From Modestobacter sp. (GTDB taxonomy: Bacteria > Actinomycetota > Actinomycetes > Mycobacteriales > Geodermatophilaceae): a DNA stretch of 5,398 bases. Made by a program: the position numbers and the translations under genes. Below are positions 1 through 5,398 of this stretch, in pieces (position 1 is the first letter of the stretch; the number at the start of each line of letters is the position of its first letter). Below the pieces are notes generated by a model. It ran no database searches, was not told the DNA's origin, and saw only the letters and a program-made list of their open reading frames with translations. Location: assembly GCA_025965775.1 (NCBI GenBank), contig JAOPWG010000010.1, forward strand, positions 1 to 5,398. Direction: 5' to 3'.

Positions 1-641
1 TGGGCGCCGCGGTCGACGCCGAGCTCGACGACCACGGCGGCCGGGGGCTGACCGCCGCCCGGCTGGCTCGCGACCTGGTCGCGGCGCTGCCCGCCGGGGC
101 GCTGCTGGTGCTGGGCTCCTCCACCCCGGTGCGCGACGTGGACCGGCTGGCTGTGCCGCGCCCGGGCCTGACCGTGCTGGCCAACCGGGGCGTCGCCGGC
201 ATCGACGGCACGATCTCCACCGCGATCGGCGCCGCGCTGGCGCACCAGGGCGGTGGGGGCGGCCCGGCGTTCGCGCTGATGGGCGACCTGACCTTCCTGC
301 ACGACCTGACCGGCCTGCTCACCGGGGAGGGCGAGCCGCTGCCCGACCTGACCGTCGTCGTCCCGGACAACGACGGTGGCGGCATCTTCGCCCAGCTGGA
401 GCCTGGTCAGCCGCGGTACGAGGCCGGCTACCGGCGGGTCTTCGGCACGCCGCACGGGCGCGACCTGGTGGCGGTCGCCCGGGCGCTGGGGTGGGCGGCG
501 ACCGCGGTCAGCGACCCGGCGCAGCTGATGGCGGCGCTGGGGGCCGGGGGTCCGCGGGTGGTGGTCGTCCGCACCGACCAGCGGGCCGAGGCGGAGCTGG
601 CGTCCCGGCTGCGCGCGGTGGCCGCGACCGCGCTGCGCTGA
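1..641 (+). CDS. menD: MenD, SEPHCHC synthase (C-terminal part, 5' truncated)
   Basis: Thiamine-diphosphate and Mg-dependent enzyme of cytoplasmic menaquinone synthesis. It decarboxylates 2-oxoglutarate and adds the resulting unit to isochorismate, giving 2-succinyl-5-enolpyruvyl-6-hydroxy-3-cyclohexene-1-carboxylate. The frame is open from base 3 to the TGA at 639-641, giving 212 residues, so well over half of a typical protein of about 550 residues lies outside the window. Visible are NRGVAGIDGT (from base 182), typical of the MenD C-terminal domain, and the cofactor-binding motif: GDLTFLHD (from base 282) followed about 27 residues later by PDNDGGGIF (from base 363). The second half reads D-N-D where many relatives show N-rich versions. 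The FGTPH segment just after it is also seen in actinobacterial MenD. Its substrate is made by the menF gene in this window. It converges on the c-di-GMP gene with only 15 bp between stop codons. The family call is firm. Confidence 0.95.
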   Translation, partial: GAAVDAELDDHGGRGLTAARLARDLVAALPAGALLVLGSSTPVRDVDRLAVPRPGLTVLANRGVAGIDGTISTAIGAALAHQGGGGGPAFALMGDLTFLHDLTGLLTGEGEPLPDLTVVVPDNDGGGIFAQLEPGQPRYEAGYRRVFGTPHGRDLVAVARALGWAATAVSDPAQLMAALGAGGPRVVVVRTDQRAEAELASRLRAVAATALR

Positions 642-660
642 CCACGGGCCGGGTGGTCAG
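638..660. terminator. Shared bidirectional hairpin between convergent stop codons
   Basis: CTGACCAC (638-645) and GTGGTCAG (653-660) form a perfect 8-bp inverted repeat around a 7-base loop, GGGCCGG. The menD TGA (639-641) lies in the left arm and the TGA of the minus-strand gene (657-659 on the plus strand) lies in the mirror position of the right arm. The structure reads the same from both sides, so it could end transcription of both genes. No U-tract follows on either strand, so it is not a classical E. coli-type terminator. Hairpins without a U-tract are common candidates in high-GC actinobacteria, but their efficiency is uncertain. Confidence 0.5.
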
Positions 661-3431
661 TCCCCGGTGGCCTCCGCGGCCACGCCCGCACCACCCGCTC
701 TGGAGGCCGGGACCCCGGCCGGAGGCTGCGCGATGAGCATCAACTCGGCGTCGGCGGCGTCCAGCGGCTCGGCGAACAGGAAGCCCTGCGCCAGGGCGCA
801 CCGCTCGGTCCGGAGCAGATCCCGCTGGACGTCCAGCTCGACTCCCTCGGCCACCACCTCCAGCTGCAACCGACGGCCGATCTCCAGCAGCCCGTGCAGG
901 ATCGCGGCGTCCCCACCCGGTGTGGTGAGCGTGCCGACGAACGAGCGGTCGATCTTGAGGATGTCGACGGCGAACTGCTGCAGGTAGCTCAGGGAGCTGT
1001 AGCCCGTGCCGAAGTCGTCGAGGGCGAGCCGGACGCCGAGCCGGCGCAGCTCGGCGAGTTGGTCGGCGACGGCGGCGGGGTCGGTGACCAGAGCGGTCTC
1101 GGTCACCTCGAGCACCAGCGACGACGGGGCGATCCCGCTGGTGGTGAGGGCCTGCTCGACGTGGCCGATCAGGGTGTCGCTGGTCAGCTGGCGGGCCGAG
1201 ACGTTGACCGCCATCGACAGTGGCGGCCGGCGCGGGTGCGCCTGCTGCCACCGGGCCGCCGTCCGGGTGGCCTCGTCGAGCACCCAGTGCCCGATGGGCA
1301 CGATCAGCCCCGACTCCTCGGCGATCGGGATGAACCGGTCCGGTCCGACCACGCCCAGCTCGGGATGGTCCCAGCGGAGCAGCGCCTCGAAGCCGACGAC
1401 CTGCTCGGTCTGCAGGTCGACCACCGGCTGGTAGACCAGCCGCAGCTGCCCGGCGGCGAGTGCGCCGCCGAGTTCGCGTTCCAGCTCTATCCGCTCGAGC
1501 GCGGTCCTCCGCATGTCCGGAGCGAAGACGACCCACTGCGCCCGGCCGCTGGACTTGGCCCGGTACATCGCGATGTCGGCATCGCGCAGCAGCGACAGCG
1601 GAGTGGCCTCGGTGTCCGCTGCCACGATGCCGACGCTGGCCGAGATCCGGACCCGCTGTCCGGCCACGTCGATCGGCTCGCCGAGCACGTACAGCACACG
1701 TTCGGCCAGGGCGCTGGCCTCGGCCAGCCCGCCGCTGCTCTCGTCGACCAGGACGGCGAACTCGTCGCCGCCCAGCCGGGCGACGGTGTCCGCCGAACGG
1801 ACGACGCCCTCCAGCCTGGTCGCGACGGCGCGCAGCAGGGTGTCACCGGCCAGGTGGCCCAGGCTGTCGTTGACGTCCTTGAACCCGTCGAGGTCCAGGC
1901 ACAGCACGGTGGGGGCGCCGCCGGTCCGGCCGGCCCGGCGCAGCGACTGTTCGGCCCGGTCGAGGAAGAGCGCGCGGTTGGCCAGACCGGTGAGCCCGTC
2001 ATGGAAGGCCTGGTGGGCGAGTTCCTGCTCGACGAGCTTGCGCGAGGTGATGTCGTGCAGGCTGACGACGATGCCCCGGACGTCGGGGTCTGCCAGGAGG
2101 CTCACCGCCCGGCCCCCGAGCCAGACGGGCTCCCCGCTGGGCCGCCGGCCGGGCAGCTCCAGTTCGAAGACGGTGCCCGGGTGACGGAGGGCTCGCTCGA
2201 GGGCGGCGCGGACGGTGCCCTGCTGGACGCCGATGCCGCCCAGCAGGTCGGGCAGGTCGCGGGTCGGCAGCTCACCCAGCCCGAGCACCCTGGCCAGGGT
2301 GCGGGAGTCCGCGGTCAGCGTGCCGGAGGCATCGACCACCGCGACGGCGTCCGAGGAGTTGACCGCGAGTGCCTCGGCGCGGCGGGCCTGGGTGCGCACC
2401 TCCGCCCGGGCCAGTTCGCTGTCCTTGAGCAGTCGCAGCGTCCGGACGATGATCAGCATGACCAGGGCCAGGGTCGCGAGCAGACCGGGCAGCGGGTTGA
2501 TGTCGGTGCCCTTCAGCCAGCCCATGAGGTCGAAGCCGGTGGGCACCAGCAGCGGCAGGAAGGCGATCGACAGACGCCACGGTCCGATCACGGTCGCGGT
2601 GGGGCGGTCCCGCGGTGCGGGCGGGCGCTGCCAGGTGACCGCGGCCAGGATCGCGGCGCCGACGAGCCATCCGGCGTTGAGCCAGCCGTCGATCTGCTCC
2701 GGGGCGGCCAGGAGGAGCCACGCGAGATCCCCGGCCAGCCAGCCCGAAGCGCCGGTCACCAGCAGGAGCGCAGTGGTGCTGAGCCGGTGCTGCAGGAACA
2801 CCCATCGGGCGACCAGCCCGATCAGCACCGCGTCGAGCACGGGGTAGGCGGCCCACACCAGCTTGGTGGGCAGGTCGATGCTGTCGTCGGTCAGGGTGCT
2901 CCCCACGGAGCTCTGCCAGACCACGAGCAACGCGATGACGAGTGCGGTGGCGCCGTCGAGGGCGGCGTGCAGCCGGGCGCGCCGGGTCAACCGGCCCTGC
3001 TCGGCCAGCACCAGGAGTGCTCCGGCCAGGGCGACGTAGGCGGCGAGGTAGCACGCGTCGGCCGCCGAGATGGCCGGTGCGACGTCGCTGGACCAGTCCT
3101 CGAGCTGCCACAGGACGTCACCGACGGCGGTCAGTGTGAGCCCGCAGGCGACGTTCCAGGCCACTCCCCACGGCCGGCCGCCGCGCCGTCGGACACCGGC
3201 CCAGCCCGCGGCGGCCGCACCGACGCTGACCAGCAGATACGCCCAGTCCGCGAGCAGTGGCTCGGTCGAGAGGAGGACCGTCCCCAGGAGCAGTGCGAGC
3301 GCGCCGGCCACCAGCCAGTGCACCACGTGCAGTCGGCGACGGCGAGCACCCGCCACACTGCCCGGCCCGCCCGGTCGCTGGTTCTCTGCCACGGGGAGAA
3401 CTTCGGCACCGGCACGTCCCACCTTGACCAC
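657..3431 (-). CDS. Membrane-bound PAS-GGDEF-EAL cyclic-di-GMP cyclase/phosphodiesterase
   Basis: A 924-residue protein predicted to make and/or degrade c-di-GMP at the inner face of the membrane. Residues 35-335 hold about ten hydrophobic helices, ending in a charged linker (about 335-355). A weak PAS-like domain follows (about 353-465), closing with HDITSRK. The GGDEF domain (about 473-635) starts at FHDGLTGLANR and has metal-site D513, an intact GGDEF at 554-558 and an inhibitory-site RxxD (R545-D548) exactly five residues before it. The EAL domain (about 645-895) has FEALLRW (E682), N743, E775/E778, D805-D806 in DDFGTGYSSLSYL, K826, E862 and Q882, so the metal and catalytic set is complete. 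It starts 40 bp after menF on the same strand and is probably co-transcribed. I chose the GTG at 3431; GTGs at 3422 and 3392 are also possible and would not affect any domain. The membrane module matches no sensor domain I can name. Whether one or both enzymatic activities operate is not visible. Confidence 0.93.
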   Translation of the reverse strand: MVKVGRAGAEVLPVAENQRPGGPGSVAGARRRRLHVVHWLVAGALALLLGTVLLSTEPLLADWAYLLVSVGAAAAGWAGVRRRGGRPWGVAWNVACGLTLTAVGDVLWQLEDWSSDVAPAISAADACYLAAYVALAGALLVLAEQGRLTRRARLHAALDGATALVIALLVVWQSSVGSTLTDDSIDLPTKLVWAAYPVLDAVLIGLVARWVFLQHRLSTTALLLVTGASGWLAGDLAWLLLAAPEQIDGWLNAGWLVGAAILAAVTWQRPPAPRDRPTATVIGPWRLSIAFLPLLVPTGFDLMGWLKGTDINPLPGLLATLALVMLIIVRTLRLLKDSELARAEVRTQARRAEALAVNSSDAVAVVDASGTLTADSRTLARVLGLGELPTRDLPDLLGGIGVQQGTVRAALERALRHPGTVFELELPGRRPSGEPVWLGGRAVSLLADPDVRGIVVSLHDITSRKLVEQELAHQAFHDGLTGLANRALFLDRAEQSLRRAGRTGGAPTVLCLDLDGFKDVNDSLGHLAGDTLLRAVATRLEGVVRSADTVARLGGDEFAVLVDESSGGLAEASALAERVLYVLGEPIDVAGQRVRISASVGIVAADTEATPLSLLRDADIAMYRAKSSGRAQWVVFAPDMRRTALERIELERELGGALAAGQLRLVYQPVVDLQTEQVVGFEALLRWDHPELGVVGPDRFIPIAEESGLIVPIGHWVLDEATRTAARWQQAHPRRPPLSMAVNVSARQLTSDTLIGHVEQALTTSGIAPSSLVLEVTETALVTDPAAVADQLAELRRLGVRLALDDFGTGYSSLSYLQQFAVDILKIDRSFVGTLTTPGGDAAILHGLLEIGRRLQLEVVAEGVELDVQRDLLRTERCALAQGFLFAEPLDAADAELMLIAQPPAGVPASRAGGAGVAAEATGD

Positions 3432-3445
3432 GGCCCGGCCCGGCG

Positions 3446-3452
3446 CCCCTTC
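3446..3452 (-). promoter_or_regulatory. Possible ribosome binding site of the c-di-GMP gene
   Basis: On the minus strand the menF-to-cyclase gap contains GAAGGGG, the only purine-rich Shine-Dalgarno-like run in the 40 bp. It lies 14 bases before the GTG at 3431, longer than the usual 5-10, so either the spacing is loose or translation begins differently. No TANNNT box is placed for a leaderless start here, which supports read-through from menF. The rest of the gap is G/C-only repeats, including a 10-bp palindrome GCCGGCCGGC at 3460-3469. Confidence 0.3.
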
Positions 3453-3471
3453 AGGGTGAGCCGGCCGGCGG

Positions 3472-4737
3472 TCAGTCCTCGAGCGCGGTCTGGAAGGCGG
3501 CGAGCTTGGCCTGCGTCTCGGCCAGCTCGGCGATCGGGTCCGAGCCGGACACGATGCCGCAGCCGGCGAACAGTCGGGCCTGCCGTCCGCCCTCGGCGCC
3601 GGTCAGCTGGGCGCAGCGCAGGGCGAGGCCGAACTCGCCGTCCCCGCGGGCGTCGAGCCAGCCCACCGGACCGGCGTAGCGACCGCGGTCCATGCTCTCG
3701 AGCTCGGCGATGACCCGGGCGGCCTGCGGAGTGGGACTGCCGCAGACGGCGGCCGTGGGGTGCACGGCGCCGACCAGTCCCAGCAGGCCGGTCCCGTCGT
3801 CGTCCCGCTGCTGCCCGTGGACGTCGCTGGCCAGATGACGGACGTTGGGCAGGGTGAGCACGGTGGGCTCGGCCGGGACGTCGAGGCTCTCGCAGAACGG
3901 GCGCAGCGCCGAGGCGAGGGAGTCGACGGCGTAGGCGTGCTCGACGTGGTCCTTGGCCGAGTGCTGCAGGCCCTCCGCGAGCCGGTCGTCCTCCGCTCCT
4001 GCGCCCCGCGGCGCGGTGCCGGCGAGCACCCGGGAGGAGAGCTCGCGGCCGGTGCGGCGCAGCAGCAGTTCGGGGGTGGCGCCGAGCAGACCGTCGACGG
4101 CGAAGGTCCAGCACTGGGGGAAGCGCTCGGCCAGCCGCAGCAGCAGCCGCCGGGGGTCCAGCGGACGGTCGGCGGTGACCAGCAGGTCGCGGGCGAGGAC
4201 GACCTTGTCCAGGTCGCCGGCGTCGATGCGCCTGACGGCCGCCGCGACGGCACCGCACCACGTCACGGGGTCCAGTGCGCCGTCGGCGTAGGCGAGCCGG
4301 CCGATCGAGGTGGCGGCGTCGCGTGGGGAGGTCTCGACGACCGGTGGGCCGCCGTCCCCGGTCACGGTGACCCAGGTCTGTCCGGCCCGTCGTCCGACGA
4401 CCACCTCGGGGACGACGAAGACCGACGTGCCCGCGGTCGGGTCGAAGGCGATGGAGGCGAAGACGATCGGCCCCGAGCCGGGGATCCGCAGCGGGTCCTC
4501 GACCCGGGTGCGTGCACAGCGGTCGGCCCACCAGGCGCTGGCCTCGGCCAACGCGTCCGGGCCGGACACCTCCAGCCGGTCGGCCTCGCCCCAGCCGACC
4601 AGGCCCTCGCCGCGGCGCACCCAGGCCAGGGCGCCGTCGGCGGGCAGCAGCGTCAGCAGCGGTGTGCGCCGGGTGCCCAGCGGCGTGGTGGTGACCTGCG
4701 CCGTTCCCGTCGCGGACGAGAGGGCAGCCGTGGTCAC
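3472..4737 (-). CDS. menF: Isochorismate synthase (MenF type)
   Basis: Mg-dependent chorismate-utilising enzyme that isomerises chorismate to isochorismate, the entry step of menaquinone synthesis. It has 421 residues, close to the 390-430 usual for EntC/MenF/DhbC. The C-terminal catalytic domain holds K178 in DLDKVVLARD (the general base of isochorismate synthases), GATPELLLR with general acid E223, SRVLAGTAPRG, KDHVEH with metal ligand E266, VGAVHPTAAVCG, RYAGPVGW, GDGEFGLALR, AGCGIVSGSDP and an ExxET end (E404/E407, second metal site). The two Cys in AVCG and AGCG also occur in other isochorismate synthases. I chose the GTG at 4737 because a -10 box lies six bases upstream; a TTG at 4782 would overlap menG. 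An EntC-like siderophore role is possible from sequence alone, but menD and menG as neighbours favour menaquinone. Anthranilate, aminodeoxychorismate and salicylate synthases are less likely given the motifs and context. Confidence 0.92.
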   Translation of the reverse strand: MTTAALSSATGTAQVTTTPLGTRRTPLLTLLPADGALAWVRRGEGLVGWGEADRLEVSGPDALAEASAWWADRCARTRVEDPLRIPGSGPIVFASIAFDPTAGTSVFVVPEVVVGRRAGQTWVTVTGDGGPPVVETSPRDAATSIGRLAYADGALDPVTWCGAVAAAVRRIDAGDLDKVVLARDLLVTADRPLDPRRLLLRLAERFPQCWTFAVDGLLGATPELLLRRTGRELSSRVLAGTAPRGAGAEDDRLAEGLQHSAKDHVEHAYAVDSLASALRPFCESLDVPAEPTVLTLPNVRHLASDVHGQQRDDDGTGLLGLVGAVHPTAAVCGSPTPQAARVIAELESMDRGRYAGPVGWLDARGDGEFGLALRCAQLTGAEGGRQARLFAGCGIVSGSDPIAELAETQAKLAAFQTALED

Positions 4738-4743
4738 CGCTCC

Positions 4744-4749
4744 AGGGTA
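4744..4749 (-). promoter_or_regulatory. Predicted -10 box for leaderless menF transcript
   Basis: The minus strand reads TACCCT, then six bases (GGAGCG), then the menF GTG. TANNNT six to seven bases before a start codon is the known actinobacterial arrangement in which transcription begins at the start codon itself. GGAG also lies in the spacer but only two bases from GTG, too close for a good ribosome site. No convincing -35 box is seen; the expected position (4767-4772) reads CCCGAC. Confidence 0.5.
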
Positions 4750-4762
4750 AGAGGCGCGAAGG

Positions 4763-4768
4763 TAGCGT
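4763..4768 (+). promoter_or_regulatory. Predicted -10 box for leaderless menG transcript
   Basis: TAGCGT is followed by seven bases (CGGGAAC) and then the GTG at 4776, again the spacing of a leaderless actinobacterial start. It lies 13 bases from the menF -10 on the opposite strand, so the two promoters overlap. The expected -35 position (about 4740-4745) shows no match to TTGACA. GAAGG at 4758-4762 is 13 bases from the GTG, too far for a standard ribosome site. Confidence 0.5.
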
Positions 4769-4775
4769 CGGGAAC

Positions 4776-5398
4776 GTGGCAACCGGAGCAGAGCAGGCGA
4801 CAGGGCGGCCGACAGGGCAGCCGGTGGGCCTGCGGGCGGGGCTGGACAAGCGGCCGGCCGAGGTGGCGGCGATGTTCGACCGGGTCGCCGGGCGCTACGA
4901 CCTGACCAACACGGTGCTCTCCGTGGGCCTGGACGCCGGCTGGCGCCGCGCCACCCGCGAGGCGCTGCGCGCCCGGCCGGGACAGACCGTGCTCGACGTG
5001 GCCGCCGGCACCGCGGTATCGACCGTCGAGCTGGCCGCCGACGGTGTCCGGGCGATCGCCTGCGATTTCTCCCAGGGGATGCTGCGCGCCGGTGCGGCGC
5101 GGCCGGTGCCCAAGGTGGCCGGGGACGCGATGGCGCTCCCGCTGGCCGACGCGAGCGTGGACGGCGTGGTCATCTCCTTCGGACTGCGCAACGTGGCCGA
5201 CCCGCGGGCCGCGCTGCGCGAGTTCGCCCGGGTGACCCGGCCGGGTGGGCGGCTGGTGGTCTGCGAGTTCTCCAGCCCCACCTGGTCGCCGTTCCGCACC
5301 GTCTACACCGAGTACCTGATGAAGGCGCTGCCGCGGATCGCCCGGGCGGTGAGCAGCAACCCGGAGGCCTACGTCTACCTGGCCGAGTCGATCCGGGC
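4776..5398 (+). CDS. menG: MenG/UbiE, demethylmenaquinone C-methyltransferase (3' truncated)
   Basis: SAM-dependent methyltransferase that methylates demethylmenaquinone to menaquinone, the last step of the pathway, acting on a membrane-embedded substrate. 207 codons are present of an expected 230-250; the right edge cuts the gene. From the GTG at 4776: the UbiE first signature as YDLTNTVLS with downstream W56 (residues 41-56, actinobacterial variant), SAM motif I VLDVAAGTAVST (72-83), acidic D97 in ACDFS ending strand 2, GDAMALPL (117-124), SFGLRNV (134-140), the second UbiE signature RVTRPGGRLVVCEFS (152-166) and the conserved RAVSSNPEAYVYLAESIR near the edge. The loop AAGTAVST matches what I recall of mycobacterial MenG, so it is not a defect. 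The start is uncertain: a GTG at 4824 has a better ribosome site and would give the N-terminus more like relatives. Divergent from menF over 38 bp. Confidence 0.95.
   Translation, partial: MATGAEQATGRPTGQPVGLRAGLDKRPAEVAAMFDRVAGRYDLTNTVLSVGLDAGWRRATREALRARPGQTVLDVAAGTAVSTVELAADGVRAIACDFSQGMLRAGAARPVPKVAGDAMALPLADASVDGVVISFGLRNVADPRAALREFARVTRPGGRLVVCEFSSPTWSPFRTVYTEYLMKALPRIARAVSSNPEAYVYLAESIR
4799..4822 (+). repeat. 12-bp tandem duplication at the 5' end of menG
   Basis: GACAGGGCGGCC (4799-4810) is followed directly by GACAGGGCAGCC (4811-4822), 11 of 12 bases identical. If translation starts at 4776 the copies add the four-residue units TGRP and TGQP to a low-complexity N-terminus. If it starts at 4824 the repeat is 5' untranslated leader, and the second copy supplies the ribosome site. 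Confidence 0.7.
4814..4817 (+). promoter_or_regulatory. menG: Possible ribosome binding site for an alternative menG start
   Basis: AGGG lies six bases before the in-frame GTG at 4824, a good spacing. Starting there gives VGLRAGLDKRPAEV, which lines up with the short N-terminus I recall for the mycobacterial protein (a few residues before LDK). This competes with the leaderless start at 4776; both could be used. Confidence 0.35.

Noticed and set aside
508..1536. A 342-codon minus-strand frame across the menD end and the EAL region
   Set aside because: It is out of frame with the intact EAL domain and its product is low-complexity Arg/Ala/Gly typical of GC-rich shadow frames.
3432..3471. G/C-only palindrome GCCGGCCGGC (3460-3469) and neighbouring GGCCCGG repeats as a terminator between menF and the c-di-GMP gene
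   Set aside because: The palindrome has no loop, there is no U-tract, and such G/C strings are common by chance at this base composition. Read-through is more likely.
894..3713. A 939-codon open frame on the plus strand, antisense to the c-di-GMP gene
   Set aside because: Long antisense frames are expected opposite high-GC genes because stop codons are rare. Its translation is Gly/Gln/Asp/Arg-rich with no domain or membrane segments, whereas the minus strand encodes a complete recognisable protein.
3550..3780. Cys in AVCG and AGCG of the isochorismate synthase as unusual active-site substitutions
   Set aside because: As far as I recall, Cys at these positions occurs in other isochorismate synthases (DhbC and actinobacterial types), so it is not an anomaly.
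4738..4782. TTG at 4782 as the menF start (15 extra residues)
   Set aside because: It would run across its own probable promoter and overlap the menG start, and the added residues have no family support. The GTG at 4737 fits the -10 box.
3131..4849. A 572-codon minus-strand open frame across menF and the start of the c-di-GMP gene
   Set aside because: It is an Arg/Pro/Gly-rich shadow frame overlapping two well-supported genes in other frames, and shows no family motif.
4998..5021. GTAVST in the MenG SAM loop as a damaged glycine motif
   Set aside because: The mycobacterial MenG I recall has the same AAGTAVSTVEL, so it is the normal actinobacterial form.

Overview
The window is very G+C rich (roughly three bases in four by eye) and has strong G/C bias at third codon positions, several GTG starts and tightly packed genes. 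The MenG protein carries the form of the SAM-binding loop seen in mycobacterial MenG (AAGTAVSTVEL). Together these point to a high-GC actinobacterium that uses menaquinone. The family Geodermatophilaceae or a relative is my guess; it cannot be fixed from the sequence alone.

Layout, left to right. (1) The 3' part of menD (+ strand) runs in from the left edge and stops at 641. (2) A 2.8-kb gene on the minus strand (657-3431) encodes a 924-residue membrane protein with about ten transmembrane helices, a PAS-like domain, a GGDEF domain and an EAL domain. This is a cyclic-di-GMP synthesis/breakdown protein with every key catalytic residue in place. (3) Directly upstream of it on the same strand is an isochorismate synthase gene (menF type, 3472-4737), 40 bp away and probably co-transcribed with it. 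(4) Divergent from menF is menG (+ strand), the demethylmenaquinone methyltransferase, cut by the right edge.

Three of the four genes belong to menaquinone (vitamin K2) biosynthesis. MenF converts chorismate to isochorismate, MenD condenses isochorismate with 2-oxoglutarate, and MenG performs the last C-methylation. The c-di-GMP gene sits inside this metabolic cluster. The regulatory layout is compact. menD and the c-di-GMP gene converge on a perfect 8-bp inverted repeat whose arms contain both stop codons. menF and menG diverge from a 38-bp gap holding two back-to-back TANNNT -10 boxes, each placed as expected for leaderless transcripts.

I see no RNA gene, mobile element, CRISPR array or phage material, and no stretch over 300 bp without a gene. 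The window reads as ordinary core-genome sequence. The points worth checking are the architecture of the c-di-GMP protein, its place among men genes, and the economical promoter and terminator design.
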